From: Azospirillum sp. SYSU D00513
GTDB lineage: Bacteria > Pseudomonadota > Alphaproteobacteria > Azospirillales > Azospirillaceae
DNA length: 64,000 nucleotides
Assembly: GCF_017356015.1 (NCBI RefSeq)
Contig: NZ_JAFIQV010000008.1
Span: 1 to 64,000 of the forward strand
Direction of reading: 5' to 3'
The position numbers and the translations under genes were made by a program. The notes beneath the pieces were generated by a model, which ran no database searches, had not been told where the DNA came from, and saw only the letters and a program-made list of their open reading frames with translations. Positions within the stretch are counted from its first letter, which is position 1. Each line of letters begins with the position of its first letter. Below, one piece after another: positions 21,276-32,224 of this stretch.

Positions 21276-21291
21276 AGGGTGTAATCACCCT
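21276..21291. promoter_or_regulatory. inverted repeat upstream of fliG
   Basis: AGGGTG-TAAT-CACCCT is a perfect 6-bp inverted repeat, 22 bases before the fliG ATG. It could be an operator or a small hairpin in the leader. It sits close to the ribosome site, so binding or folding here would affect expression of fliG. Confidence 0.35.
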
Positions 21292-21313
21292 GGCCGGCGG
21301 AGAGGATCGAGAC

Positions 21314-22336
21314 ATGGCGCTGAAGGTTCGTGAGGATTATCGCACCCTCACCGGTCCGGAAAAGGCGGCCATTCTGATGCTCGCCCTGGGCGAGGAGCAT
21401 TCGGCCAGGCTCTTCGCCATGATGGACGACGAGGAGATCAAGGAGCTGTCCCAGGTCATGGCGAACCTGGGCACGGTGTCGGCCAACCTGATCGAGCGCC
21501 TGTTCGTCGAGTTCGCGGAGCAGATGTCGGCGACCGGCTCTCTCGTCGGCTCCTTCGATTCGACCGAGCGGCTGCTGCTGAAGACCCTGCCCAAGGACAA
21601 GGTCGACCAGATCATGGAGGAGATCCGTGGTCCGGCCGGCCGCACGATGTGGGACAAGCTCGCCAACGTCAACGAATCGGTCCTTTCCAACTACCTCAAG
21701 AACGAATACCCGCAGACCGTCGCGGTCGTGCTGTCGAAGATCCGGCCGGAGCATGCCGGCCGCGTGCTGACCCAGCTTCCGGAAAGCTTCGCGATGGAGG
21801 TCATCATGCGCATGCTGCGCATGGAGGCCGTGCAGAAGGAGGTTCTGGACGACGTGGAGCGCACGCTGCGCACCGAGTTCATGACCAACCTCGCCCGCAC
21901 CAGCCGCCGCGACAGCCACGAGATGCTGGCGGAGATCTTCAACGGGCTGGACCGCACGACCGAGCACCGCTTCATGGCCGCGCTGGAGGAGCGCAACCGC
22001 GACAGCGCCGAGCGCATCAAGTCGCTGATGTTCACCTTCGAGGACCTGTCGAAGCTCGACCCCGGCGGCGTCCAGACCATGCTGCGCACGGTGGACAAGC
22101 AGAAGCTCGCCACCGCCCTGAAGGGGGCGTCGGAGACCTTGAAGGACCTGTTCTTCTCCAACATGTCCGAACGCGCGGCCAAGATCCTGCGCGAGGACAT
22201 GGCCGCCATGGGGCCGGTCCGCGTGCGCGAGGTGGACGAGAGCCAGATGTACATGGTCCAGCTCGCCAAGGACCTCGCCGCCCGCGGCGAGATCGTCATC
22301 TCCGAGGGCGGCGGCGAGAACGAACTGATCTACTGA
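21314..22336 (+). CDS. fliG: flagellar motor switch protein FliG
   Basis: Rotor protein that sits on the MS ring, interacts with the stator and switches rotation direction. The 340-residue product shows the expected N-terminal, middle and C-terminal armadillo-like domains. [21 protein letters not shown] (quoted in part: [13 protein letters not shown]) is the middle-domain EHPQ-type motif. The charged torque helix region is [16 protein letters not shown], with conserved Arg, Lys and Asp/Glu positions. The last residues [10 protein letters not shown] are acidic. Usually fliG lies between fliF and fliN; here no other flagellar gene is adjacent, so it is an isolated or additional copy. Confidence 0.95.
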   Translation: MALKVREDYRTLTGPEKAAILMLALGEEHSARLFAMMDDEEIKELSQVMANLGTVSANLIERLFVEFAEQMSATGSLVGSFDSTERLLLKTLPKDKVDQIMEEIRGPAGRTMWDKLANVNESVLSNYLKNEYPQTVAVVLSKIRPEHAGRVLTQLPESFAMEVIMRMLRMEAVQKEVLDDVERTLRTEFMTNLARTSRRDSHEMLAEIFNGLDRTTEHRFMAALEERNRDSAERIKSLMFTFEDLSKLDPGGVQTMLRTVDKQKLATALKGASETLKDLFFSNMSERAAKILREDMAAMGPVRVREVDESQMYMVQLAKDLAARGEIVISEGGGENELIY

Positions 22337-22487
22337 TGCCCCGGCACCGCGCCCGGCCGGCCCGTTTTTGTGCATTCGCGGTGGTGGAAACTCGATTCGG
22401 TTGCGAAACGCTTGCGCGACTCCACCGGCTTGAGTGACACTGGTATGCCCGGTGGCGGGGCCGGGCGTTCATGGCGCGGGGGATCCT

Positions 22488-22904
22488 ATGGCACGGAACA
22501 TCAAGGCGCTCGGTTTGTGGCGTGCGGCGTTGGTGGAGAGCGTGCGCCAGGACGGACCGGACCTGTCCGCGCGCCAGATGGCGATCATGCTCCAGGTCTA
22601 CCTCACCGAACCGCCGCACACGGTGCGCGGGCTCGCCTCCTCCCTGAACATTTCCAAGCCGGCGGTGACGCGGGCGCTCGACCGGCTGTCGGTGCTGGGG
22701 CTGCTCCGCCGCAAGCGCGACACGGAGGACAAGCGCAACGTCCTGCTCCAGCGCACGGTGAAGGGCAGCGTCTTTCTCAGCGATTTCGCCGAGCTGGTGA
22801 TCGCCGCGGGCGCCGTCACCGCCGAGGACATGGAGATCGTCCGCGCCGAGGAGGCGCTGGCCGCCAGCGCCAAGGCCCGGCTGGAAGCCGAAATCCACGC
22901 CTGA
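22488..22904 (+). CDS. MarR-family transcriptional regulator
   Basis: A 138-residue winged-helix regulator. The helix-turn-helix lies around residues 45-75 (TVRGLASSLNISKPAVTRAL) and the wing around RKRDTEDKRNVLLQRT, both typical of MarR. Such proteins bind as dimers near their own promoters and respond to small ligands or oxidation. The start at 22488 follows a GGGGGA ribosome site; the longer frame is unlikely. The NlpC/P60 gene follows after 34 bases and is probably co-transcribed. Confidence 0.88.
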   Translation: MARNIKALGLWRAALVESVRQDGPDLSARQMAIMLQVYLTEPPHTVRGLASSLNISKPAVTRALDRLSVLGLLRRKRDTEDKRNVLLQRTVKGSVFLSDFAELVIAAGAVTAEDMEIVRAEEALAASAKARLEAEIHA

Positions 22905-22938
22905 CGGGCGTGACCGCACGACATCCCGAAGAGCCGAC

Positions 22939-23793
22939 ATGACCGATACGCTCGACCCGCGCCGCAACCCCCTGCGCGCCGACCTCGCCGCATCCCATCT
23001 GCGCGGGCGCGTGGACGCCCCCCGCTTCGCCGACGGGGAGCCGCACCGCGTCCGCGCCGGCCATGCCGGGATGCGTGCCGACCCCACGGCCACGCGCCTG
23101 ACCAGCGAACTGGTCTTCGGGGAGACCTTCACCGTCTACGACCGCCGCGACGGCTGGGCCTGGGGCCAGAACGGCACGGATGGCTATGTCGGCTGGGTGC
23201 GGGAGGAGGCGCTGCGCCCCGGCGCACTGGACCCGACCCATGTCGTGACCGACCTGCGCGGATTCGTCTTCCCCGAGCCGGACCTGAAGGGTGTGCCGCT
23301 GGAGGCATTGCCGCTCGGTGCCCGCGTCCGGGTGGCGGATGAGGTGAAGGGCTACATGGCGCTGGCCGACGGCGGCTGGATCTACGCCAAGCACTTGTCC
23401 CCGCTCGGCTGGGCGGAGCCGGACCATGTTCGCACCGCCGAGCGGTTGCTCGGCGTGCCCTATCTGTGGGGCGGCCGGTCCACTTGGGGGATCGACTGCT
23501 CCGGGCTCGCGCAGCTCGCGCTGGCCTGCGCCGGCATCCCGTGCCCGCGCGATTCCGACATGCAGCGGGAAGAGGTCGGGGAGCTGGTCTCCCGCGACGG
23601 ACGGGACTGCGACTACCGGCGCGGCGACCTCGTCTTCTTCCCCGGCCATGTCGGGATCATGCTGGACGCCGCACGCCTGCTGCACGCCACCGCCTTCACC
23701 ATGACCGTCACGGTCGAGCCACTTGAGGACGTGACCTTGCGGGTGGACCCCACCCGCGCCGGCGGCATCCTGGCCGTCCGGCGGGTGGGATAA
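22939..23793 (+). CDS. NlpC/P60 peptidase with SH3-type domains
   Basis: A 284-residue putative cell-wall peptidase. Roughly residues 35-155 form two SH3-like segments (GWAWGQNGTDGYVGWV and GGWIYAKHL). Residues 165-284 are the C40 NlpC/P60 domain with catalytic Cys in GIDCSGLAQ, His in FFPGHVGIML and the third polar position in LLHATAF. This resembles the dipeptidyl peptidase VI group that cuts gamma-D-Glu-diaminopimelate peptides, often in peptidoglycan recycling. No signal peptide is visible, so it may act in the cytosol. It is downstream of the MarR gene. Confidence 0.9.
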   Translation: MTDTLDPRRNPLRADLAASHLRGRVDAPRFADGEPHRVRAGHAGMRADPTATRLTSELVFGETFTVYDRRDGWAWGQNGTDGYVGWVREEALRPGALDPTHVVTDLRGFVFPEPDLKGVPLEALPLGARVRVADEVKGYMALADGGWIYAKHLSPLGWAEPDHVRTAERLLGVPYLWGGRSTWGIDCSGLAQLALACAGIPCPRDSDMQREEVGELVSRDGRDCDYRRGDLVFFPGHVGIMLDAARLLHATAFTMTVTVEPLEDVTLRVDPTRAGGILAVRRVG

Positions 23794-23804
23794 GCGCTCT
23801 TGCC

Positions 23805-24731
23805 TCAGTAGCCCTTCGCGCGGTCCACCACGTTCTTCAGCGGCTGTCCCGCCTCAAACAGCCGGATGGCTTCCACAACCGTCTCCGCCGCGCGGGAGGG
23901 GTGGGTGATGCCGGCGATGTGCGGCGTCACGTGGATCCTGGGGTGCGCCCAGAAGGGATGGCCCGGCGGCAGCGGTTCGTCGGCGAAGACGTCCAGGCTG
24001 GCGCCCGCCAGATGCCCGCGGTCGATGGCCGGGATCAGGTCGGCCTCCGCCAGATGGCCGCCGCGCGCCGCGTTGATGACCACGGCCCCCTTCGGCAGCC
24101 GGGCGAACAGCTCGGCGTTCAGAATGTCGCGCGTGTCCTCCGTCAGCGGCAGCAGGCAGACCAGCAGGTCGCTTTGCCCGAGCATCGCGTGCAAGCCCTC
24201 CTCGCCGGTGAAGCTCTCCACGCCGGAAACGGTCTTGGGGGAGCGGCTCCAGCCCATGACCCGGTAGTCCATGCTGGCGAGCGTCCGGGCCGAGGCCACC
24301 CCAAGTTCCCCCAGCCCGAGGATGCCGATGCCGACCTCCGACGCCGGCCGGTGGCCGAGCGGCTCCCAGCGCCCTGCCTTCTGAAGCTCGGCGTAGGCGT
24401 CGAGCTTGCGTTCCCAGCGCAGCACCTGCATCGCGACGTAGCCCGCCATGTCCAGCGTCAGCCCGTCGGTCACCATGCGGACCAGCGGCACTTGCGGCAG
24501 GGTCGGGTCGAGCAGCAGCGCCTCCACCCCCGCGCCGAGCGAGACGATCAGCTTCAGGTTCGGCAGGCCCGCCAGCAGCCCGTGCGGCGGCTTCCAGACC
24601 AGCGCGTAGTCGATCTCCGCCGGATCGCCCATCTCCGGCCAGACGCGCACCTCCAGGTTCGGGGCGCGCTTGCGCAGCTCGCCCACCCAGCGGTCGGCGT
24701 TGTCGGAGGTGGAGCAGAAGAGAAGCGTCAT
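23805..24731 (-). CDS. ghrA: glyoxylate/hydroxypyruvate reductase A
   Basis: A 308-residue D-2-hydroxyacid dehydrogenase, reducing glyoxylate and hydroxypyruvate with NAD(P)H. The nucleotide-binding GILGLGELGVASARTL is near residue 140 and WSRSPK follows the second strand, which suggests NADP preference. Catalytic Arg (AARGGHL), Asp/Glu (DVFADEPLP) and His (HPRIHVTPHIAG) are all present. The pattern is that of GhrA rather than SerA. The gene is convergent with the NlpC/P60 gene and divergent from the pseudouridine synthase. Confidence 0.9.
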   Translation of the reverse strand: MTLLFCSTSDNADRWVGELRKRAPNLEVRVWPEMGDPAEIDYALVWKPPHGLLAGLPNLKLIVSLGAGVEALLLDPTLPQVPLVRMVTDGLTLDMAGYVAMQVLRWERKLDAYAELQKAGRWEPLGHRPASEVGIGILGLGELGVASARTLASMDYRVMGWSRSPKTVSGVESFTGEEGLHAMLGQSDLLVCLLPLTEDTRDILNAELFARLPKGAVVINAARGGHLAEADLIPAIDRGHLAGASLDVFADEPLPPGHPFWAHPRIHVTPHIAGITHPSRAAETVVEAIRLFEAGQPLKNVVDRAKGY

Positions 24732-24792
24732 TGGATACCCGCTGTTATGATTGGCGCGCCGAACGCGCGCCGAGACTGTCCGTGAGAAAGCC

Positions 24793-25390
24793 TTGCCCCG
24801 CCTGATCCTGTTTCACAAGCCCTATGGCGTGCTGCCGCAATTCACCGACCAGGAGGGCCGGGCGACGCTGGCCGACCATGTGCCGGTGAAGGGCGTCTAT
24901 CCCGCCGGGCGGCTGGACCGCGACAGCGAGGGGCTGCTGGCGCTCAGCGACGACGGCCCGCTGATCGCCCGCATCGCCTCGCCCAAGCACAAACTGCCCA
25001 AGACCTACTGGGTGCAGGTGGAGGGCATCCCGACGGAGGAGGCGCTGGAGATCTTGCGGCGTGGCGTGACGCTGAACGACGGCCCGACGCTCCCCGCCGA
25101 GGCCCGCGCGATGGAGGAGCCCGCCGGGCTGTGGCCGCGCGACCCGCCCGTGCGCTACCGCGCCAGCATCCCGACGGGCTGGATCGCCCTGACCCTGCGC
25201 GAGGGCCGCAACCGCCAGGTCCGCCGCATGACCGCCGCCGTCGGATTCCCGACCTTGCGGCTGATCCGCTGGTCCATCGGCGACTGGACCCTGGACGGAC
25301 TTGCGCCCGGCCAGTGGCGGGAGGTGCCGGTGCCTGGGGCAGGGGCGGGTGCGAAAACCGCTGCCGGCGCCCGTCCGGCCCGTCGGCCCG

Positions 25391-25416
<26 letters not shown>
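24793..25416 (+). CDS. RluE-type rRNA pseudouridine synthase
   Basis: Isomerises a uridine in rRNA; the closest characterised type is RluE, which modifies U2457 of 23S rRNA in E. coli. The catalytic aspartate is in [11 protein letters not shown] near residue 45, and [12 protein letters not shown] is the typical RsuA/RluE motif near residue 140. No S4 domain precedes it. The start is uncertain: TTG at 24793 ([12 protein letters not shown]) fits homologous N-termini, while TTG at 24751 adds 14 residues. A basic, alanine- and arginine-rich tail ends the protein and overlaps the convergent yejF gene by 26 bases. Confidence 0.88.
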
Positions 25417-27016
<1,600 letters not shown>

Positions 27017-27139
27017 GGGCTGTTCCGCCTTCTTGGGGACGTGAGGGAGGGACGCGTTGCAAACACCCTCTCCTGGGGGCGTTTGCTGCATCTGCGCACG
27101 CTGCCTTGCAACGAGTTGCCGACGGGGAACCACTTATCC

Positions 27140-27224
27140 GTCATCCCCGCGAAAGCGGGGATCCAGAAGCCTGCATAAGAATCCCTATGGCGGAGTCCTG
27201 GACCCCCGCTTTCGCGGGGGTGAC
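27140..27224. repeat. palindromic intergenic repeat, copy 1 (between yejE and yejF)
   Basis: An 85-bp large inverted repeat. The left arm begins GTCATCCCCGCGAAAGCGGG and continues to ATCCAG; the right arm is its near-complement, ending CGCGGGGGTGAC. Each arm is itself a hairpin. Three more copies lie at 38067, 41439 and 54799. This one lies inside the yej operon and would form a large structure in the mRNA between yejE and yejF. Confidence 0.85.
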
Positions 27225-27308
27225 GGGTAGGGGGCTGCCTTTCCCTCAACCGCTGCTTCGCCACGCCTTGGAACGGGAGCAACGGCTGCCGAATTGGAAC
27301 CGACCTCG

Positions 27309-28454
27309 TCATTCCGCCGCCTGCTTGGCGGAGGTCTTGGTGGCCTCGTTGGCGGGGCTGGTGCCGGTGCCGAGCTGGGCGATGGTCTTGCGGGGGTCGA
27401 AGGCGTCGCGCACCGCCTCGCCGATGAAGATCAGCAGGCTCAGCATGATCGCCAGCACGAAGAAGGCGGTGAGGCCGAGCCAGGGCGCCTGGAGGTTCGC
27501 CTTGCCCTGGGCCAGCAGCTCGCCCAGGGATGGCGAACCGGGCGGCAGGCCGAAGCCCAGGAAGTCCAGCGCCGTCAGGGTGGTGATGGAGCCGTTCAGG
27601 ATGAAGGGCATGAAGGTCAGCGTCGCCACCATGGCGTTGGGCAGCACGTGGCGAAGCATGATCGTGGTGTCGCCCGCACCCAGCGCGCGGGCCGCGCGCA
27701 CGTAATCCAGGTTGCGCGCCCGCAGGAACTCCGCCCGCACCACGCTGACCAGCGCCGTCCAGGAGAAGAGCAGCAGCAGCCCCAGCAGCCACCAGAAGTT
27801 CGGCGTCACGATGCTGGACAGGATGATCAGCAGGAACAGGGTCGGCAGTCCCTGCCAGATCTCGATGAAGCGTTGGAACAGCAGGTCGGTCGTGCCGCCG
27901 AAATAGCCCTGCACGGCACCGGCCAGGATGCCGATGATGGAGGAGAAGAAAGTCAGCGCCAGCCCGAACAGCACCGAGATGCGGAAGCCGTAGATCAGCC
28001 GCGCCATCACGTCGCGCCCCTGGTCGTCGGTGCCCAGCCAGTTCTGGGCGGACGGCGGGGCCGGGGCGGGGACCAGCAGGTCGTAGTTGATGGTGCTGTA
28101 GCTGTAGGGGATCGGCGGCCAAAGGATCCAGCCCTTCTCCGCGATCAGCCCGGCGACGTAGGGATCGCGGTAGTCGGCCTCCGTCTCGAACTCGCCGCCG
28201 AAGACCGTCTCCGGGTAGCGGTTGAAGACGGGGGTGTAATAGGCGTCCTCGTACTTGATCAGCAGTGGCCGGTCGTTGGCGATGAACTCGGCGAAGAGCG
28301 TCACCAGGAAGAGCGCCAGGAAAATCCACAGGGACCAGAAGCCCCGCCGGTTCGCCCGGAAATTCGACAGGCGCCGGCGCGTCAGCGGGGTCACGCGCAT
28401 GCCCAGGAAACGGTCGCCGCTGTAGGTTTCGGTCTTGGATGCGGAGGCCGCCAT
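27309..28454 (-). CDS. yejE: oligopeptide ABC transporter permease
   Basis: A 381-residue inner-membrane permease of the DppC/YejE type: one N-terminal helix, a large periplasmic loop (about residues 55-140), then five helices. The cytoplasmic EAA-type loop is YVRAARALGAGDTTIMLRHV, near residue 250. GTDDQGRDVMARL is the hallmark of this permease family. The ATG overlaps the last base of the yejB stop (TGATG), so the two permeases are translationally coupled. It pairs with YejB to form the channel. Confidence 0.94.
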   Translation of the reverse strand: MAASASKTETYSGDRFLGMRVTPLTRRRLSNFRANRRGFWSLWIFLALFLVTLFAEFIANDRPLLIKYEDAYYTPVFNRYPETVFGGEFETEADYRDPYVAGLIAEKGWILWPPIPYSYSTINYDLLVPAPAPPSAQNWLGTDDQGRDVMARLIYGFRISVLFGLALTFFSSIIGILAGAVQGYFGGTTDLLFQRFIEIWQGLPTLFLLIILSSIVTPNFWWLLGLLLLFSWTALVSVVRAEFLRARNLDYVRAARALGAGDTTIMLRHVLPNAMVATLTFMPFILNGSITTLTALDFLGFGLPPGSPSLGELLAQGKANLQAPWLGLTAFFVLAIMLSLLIFIGEAVRDAFDPRKTIAQLGTGTSPANEATKTSAKQAAE

Positions 28455-29569
28455 CACACCCTCCGCGATTCGAAATCGATGCGGGGATCGACCATCACAT
28501 AGGTGATGTCGCCGATCAGGTTCATGATCAGCCCCAGCAGCGTGAAGAAGTAGAGCGTTCCGAACATCACGGGATAATCACGGTTGATCGCCGCCTCGAA
28601 GCCCAGCAGCCCCAGCCCGTCGAGCGAGAAGATCACCTCGATCAGCATGGAGCCGGTGAAGAGGATGCCGATGAAGGCGCCGGGAAAGCCGGCGATGACG
28701 ATCAGCATGGCGTTGCGGAAGACATGTCCGTACAGAACGCGCCGCTCGGTCAGGCCCTTGGCGCGGGCGGTCACGACATACTGCTTCCCGACCTCCTCCA
28801 GAAAGGAGTTCTTGGTCAGCATCACCAGACCGGCGAAGCCGCCGATGACCATGGAGAAGACCGGCAGGGTCAGGTGCCAGAAATAATCGAGGATCTGCCG
28901 CCACCAGGGCAGGTCGCCCCAATTGTCGGATGTCAGCCCGCGCAAGGGGAACCAGTCGAGATAGCGCCCGCCCGCGAAGACGACGATCAGCAGCACGGCG
29001 AACAGGAAGCTGGGGATCGCGTAGCCGACGATGACGATGCCGCTGGTCCAGACGTCGAAGGGCTGCCCGTCGCGCACCGCCTTGGCGATGCCCAGGGGGA
29101 TGGAGACCAGATAGACGATCAGCGTCGTCCACAGCCCCAGCGAGATGGATACGGGCATCTTCTCCAGCACGAGGTCCACCACGCTGCGGTCGCGGAAATA
29201 GCTGTTGCCGAAGTCGAAGACCAGATAGTTCGACATCATGTGGATGAAGCGCTCGTGCAGCGGCTTGTCGAAACCGAATTCGCGCTCGAGCTGCTTGATG
29301 AATTCCGGGTCGAGCCCCTGGGCGCCGCGGTAGCGTCCGCCGGGATCGTTGCTGCCGCCGGGTGCCTGGTTCTGGGCGCTGCCCCCGGCGTCTCCGGTGG
29401 CCGTGCCGCCGACGCGCGCCGTGGCATCCACCGCCGTGCCCTGGACCCGGGCGATCATCTGTTCGACCGGCCCGCCAGGGGCGATCTGAACGATCATGAA
29501 ATTGATGACCATGATCCCGAACAGGGTCGGGATGATCAGCAGCAGGCGGCGGATGATGTAGGCCAGCAT
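28454..29569 (-). CDS. yejB: oligopeptide ABC transporter permease
   Basis: A 371-residue permease of the DppB/YejB type. It begins [20 protein letters not shown] and carries [20 protein letters not shown] as the EAA loop near residue 270, with six predicted helices. A glycine/asparagine-rich periplasmic insert (about residues 50-80) is typical for YejB. It lies between yejA and yejE; the gap to yejA is 219 bp, and the stop overlaps the yejE start. In enterobacteria the Yej system takes up peptides such as microcin C; here peptide import is inferred. Confidence 0.94.
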   Translation of the reverse strand: MLAYIIRRLLLIIPTLFGIMVINFMIVQIAPGGPVEQMIARVQGTAVDATARVGGTATGDAGGSAQNQAPGGSNDPGGRYRGAQGLDPEFIKQLEREFGFDKPLHERFIHMMSNYLVFDFGNSYFRDRSVVDLVLEKMPVSISLGLWTTLIVYLVSIPLGIAKAVRDGQPFDVWTSGIVIVGYAIPSFLFAVLLIVVFAGGRYLDWFPLRGLTSDNWGDLPWWRQILDYFWHLTLPVFSMVIGGFAGLVMLTKNSFLEEVGKQYVVTARAKGLTERRVLYGHVFRNAMLIVIAGFPGAFIGILFTGSMLIEVIFSLDGLGLLGFEAAINRDYPVMFGTLYFFTLLGLIMNLIGDITYVMVDPRIDFESRRV

Positions 29570-29788
29570 CGCGGTTGCCCGGGCCTCCCCTGATGATGTC
29601 TCGTCCGGCCTCGCGCCGGCCGGCTTGGCGTTCGTCCTTCACTCCTAGGGCGCAACCGACAGCAACGGCAACGGTTCCAAACGGAACGGCGCGGCATCGC
29701 CGGCCTCCGGCCAAGCCCACGCTTAAGGTAGGCGCCGGCTTGTGGCCATATCAAGGCGTACCATCGGCCGTATCCGCGGACCGGCGCC

Positions 29789-31618
29789 TCATTTCGCCTT
29801 GGCCGGGTCCAACCACCAGGTCGCCGGGAAGCCGTTGTTGCGGAAGGCGAGGTCGTATTTGGCGCTGGTCTCCGGCCAGCCGAAGACCGTGCGGTAGGCG
29901 ACCCAGCTTTCCGGGTTGTACCAGTGCGGGATCATGTAGAAGCCCCAGAGCAGCACGCGGTCGAGCGCGCGGGTGGCGGCCTGCACCGATTCCAGGTCCT
30001 TGGCGGCGAGTGCCGCCTCGATCAGCGCGTCGGCCGCCGGTTCCCGGATGCCGGCGTAGTTGGCCGAGCCTTTGACCTCCGCCGACGCCGAGCCGAAATA
30101 GCTGCGCAGCTCGGTTCCCGGCGGGGTGAAGAAGTTGAAGTTCGCGATGACCACGTCGAAGTCGAATTCGTCGGTGCGGGCCTGGAACTGGGCCGTGTCC
30201 ACGATCCGGTAGCTGGCGTCGATCCCGACCTTCCGCAGTGACTCCACATAGGGCTGGATGACGCGGGACAGCGCCCCGCTGCCGTCCAGGAACTCGATGG
30301 TCAGCGGCTCCCCGCTGCGGACGTTCGTCAGCTTGCCGTTGCGCTGCTCCCAGCCGGCCTCCCGGAACAGCCGCAGGGCCTCGCGCGTCTGGGCGCGGTT
30401 GTTGCCGGACCCGTCGGTGACCGGCGGCTCGAAGGGCTGGGTGAAGACCCGCTCCGGCAGCTTGCCGCGCCAGGGCTCCAGCAGGGCAAGCTCCTCCGGG
30501 GCCGGCGGCCCCTTGGCGCCGAAGCCGGAGTTCGGGAAGTTCGAGGTGGTGCGGCTGTACTGGCCGTAGAGGATGTTCTTCCGGATCCATTCGAAATCGA
30601 ACAGGTAGCCCAGCGCCTCCCGCACCTTGGGGTCGGCGAACTTGGCGCGCCGTGTGTTCAGGCGGAAGCCCTGCGCGCCGAGCGGCAGTTCGCTGGCGAT
30701 GGCCCGGCGTTCGACCCGGCCATCCTTCACCGCGGGGAAGTCGTAGCCGATGGTCCAGCGTTGTGCCCGGTTCTCCGCCCGGAAATCATAGGCGCCGGCC
30801 TTAAAGGCCTCGAACATCACGTCGTCGTCGCGGTAAAAATCGACCTTCACGGTGCCGAAATTGTTGAAGCCCCGCGTGGTGGGCAGGTCCTTGCCCCAAT
30901 AATCGGCCACCCGCTCGTAGCTGATGGAGCGGCCGGGATCGACCGAGGCGATGCGGTAGGGGCCGCTGCCAAGAGGCGGCTCAAGCGTCGTCTTGGAGAT
31001 GTCGCGCCCGTTCGCCGTCCACCAATGTTTCGGCTGCGGAACGATGGAGGTCGCGAAATCGAGGATCGGCTTGATCTCGCCCCGGGTCTTCAGGGCGATG
31101 CGGACGCTGCGCGGGTCCGGCGCCTCCACCCGCTCCACCCGGTCCAGGAAGCTGCGCAGGAAGGGCGAACCGTGCGCCTGGATGGAGTCCCAGGCGAAGA
31201 CCACGTCGCCCGCCGTGATGGGCGTGCCGTCGTGCCAGCGCGCCTTGTCGCGCAGCCGGAAGACCGCCCAGCTCCGGTCCTCGGCCAACTCCACGCTTTC
31301 CGCCAGCACGCCATAGGCGGCGTCCAGCTCCCAGCCGGACCCGGTCATCAGCGGGTCGGCGATCAGCCCCAGCGTGCGCGGGATGACGCCGCGCAGGATG
31401 ATCGGGTTCAGGCTGTCGAAGCTGCCGGGTGCCGCCAGCGTGACGGCGCCGCCCTTGGGCGCGTCCGGGTTCGCATGCGGGAAATGGGTGAAGCCCGGCT
31501 TGAACATGGGTTCCCCGAACTGCTTCAGCGCCTGCACGGTCTCGGCCCCGGCCAGCCCGGCTGGTTGGGCGCCGGACAGGGCGAAGGCGGTGAGCATCAC
31601 GGCAAGGGCACGGCGCAT
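29789..31618 (-). CDS. yejA: oligopeptide ABC transporter, substrate-binding protein
   Basis: A 609-residue periplasmic binding protein of the SBP type 5 family, with a signal peptide ending near AGLAGA. Family markers are GGAVTLAAPGSFDSLNP near the mature N-terminus, WHDGTPITAGDVVFAWD near residue 125, and LGSGPYRIASVDPGR. The start at 31618 has an AAGGA ribosome site seven bases upstream; the longer frame is unlikely. It is the first gene of the yejA-B-E-F operon, as usual for this importer. Confidence 0.94.
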   Translation of the reverse strand: MRRALAVMLTAFALSGAQPAGLAGAETVQALKQFGEPMFKPGFTHFPHANPDAPKGGAVTLAAPGSFDSLNPIILRGVIPRTLGLIADPLMTGSGWELDAAYGVLAESVELAEDRSWAVFRLRDKARWHDGTPITAGDVVFAWDSIQAHGSPFLRSFLDRVERVEAPDPRSVRIALKTRGEIKPILDFATSIVPQPKHWWTANGRDISKTTLEPPLGSGPYRIASVDPGRSISYERVADYWGKDLPTTRGFNNFGTVKVDFYRDDDVMFEAFKAGAYDFRAENRAQRWTIGYDFPAVKDGRVERRAIASELPLGAQGFRLNTRRAKFADPKVREALGYLFDFEWIRKNILYGQYSRTTSNFPNSGFGAKGPPAPEELALLEPWRGKLPERVFTQPFEPPVTDGSGNNRAQTREALRLFREAGWEQRNGKLTNVRSGEPLTIEFLDGSGALSRVIQPYVESLRKVGIDASYRIVDTAQFQARTDEFDFDVVIANFNFFTPPGTELRSYFGSASAEVKGSANYAGIREPAADALIEAALAAKDLESVQAATRALDRVLLWGFYMIPHWYNPESWVAYRTVFGWPETSAKYDLAFRNNGFPATWWLDPAKAK

Positions 31619-31676
31619 CGGCAGTCCTTCGGAAGGGAAAGGGCCTTTCCGATAGATCGCCACGTCCGCGCCGAGG

Positions 31677-32204
31677 TCAAGCGCCTTGCGCGCCGCCTTC
31701 GGTGGCGAAGCCCTTGCGCAGCATCTCCTGCCAGTGGCCGGCCATGCGCTTGGAAAGCTGGGCGTAGCGGCGGTCGGTCCGCATGATCTTGCGCACGGCC
31801 TTGGCGTTGCGCGGATCGGCCAGCATCCACTGCTCGGCCGCCTCCTTGTGCTCGGGATGGAGCGACAGGAGATAGACCGCGGCCTGCTCCGCGCCGGATA
31901 TCCGCTCCTCCTTCAGCCCTTCCAGGATCGCGGCGACGTAGAGCGGCAGCACGCGGCGGAAGTCGCCGGGACCCTGCTCGGAATCGGGGCTCTCCTCCGC
32001 CGTCTCGTTCAGCATGGCGCGGCGCTCGGCGGCGGGCAGGGCGAAGAAGGCGTCGAGACCCAGCATCAGGTCGCAGACCGTCTTCTTGCGGACGAGCCAG
32101 TTCGGCCCGTCCACGACGCGGTCGGACAGGGACTTCAGGAAGGGATGAAGCCGTTCCGGCGAGGTTTCGAAGACGGAACGGGCGGGGGTGGGGATGGCGG
32201 TCAT
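31677..32204 (-). CDS. uncharacterised 175-residue protein downstream of hisN-like gene
   Basis: A helical, charged cytosolic protein without signal peptide or recognised domain. Visible stretches include HPFLKSLSDRVVDGPNWLVRK, quoted in part as SLSDRVVDGPNWLV, and ALPAAERRAMLNETAEESPD. It begins 20 bases after the inositol-monophosphatase-like gene on the same strand, so it is probably in one operon with it. No function can be assigned. Confidence 0.7.
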   Translation of the reverse strand: MTAIPTPARSVFETSPERLHPFLKSLSDRVVDGPNWLVRKKTVCDLMLGLDAFFALPAAERRAMLNETAEESPDSEQGPGDFRRVLPLYVAAILEGLKEERISGAEQAAVYLLSLHPEHKEAAEQWMLADPRNAKAVRKIMRTDRRYAQLSKRMAGHWQEMLRKGFATEGGAQGA

Positions 32205-32224
32205 TTCGGTTCCAAAACGGAGGA

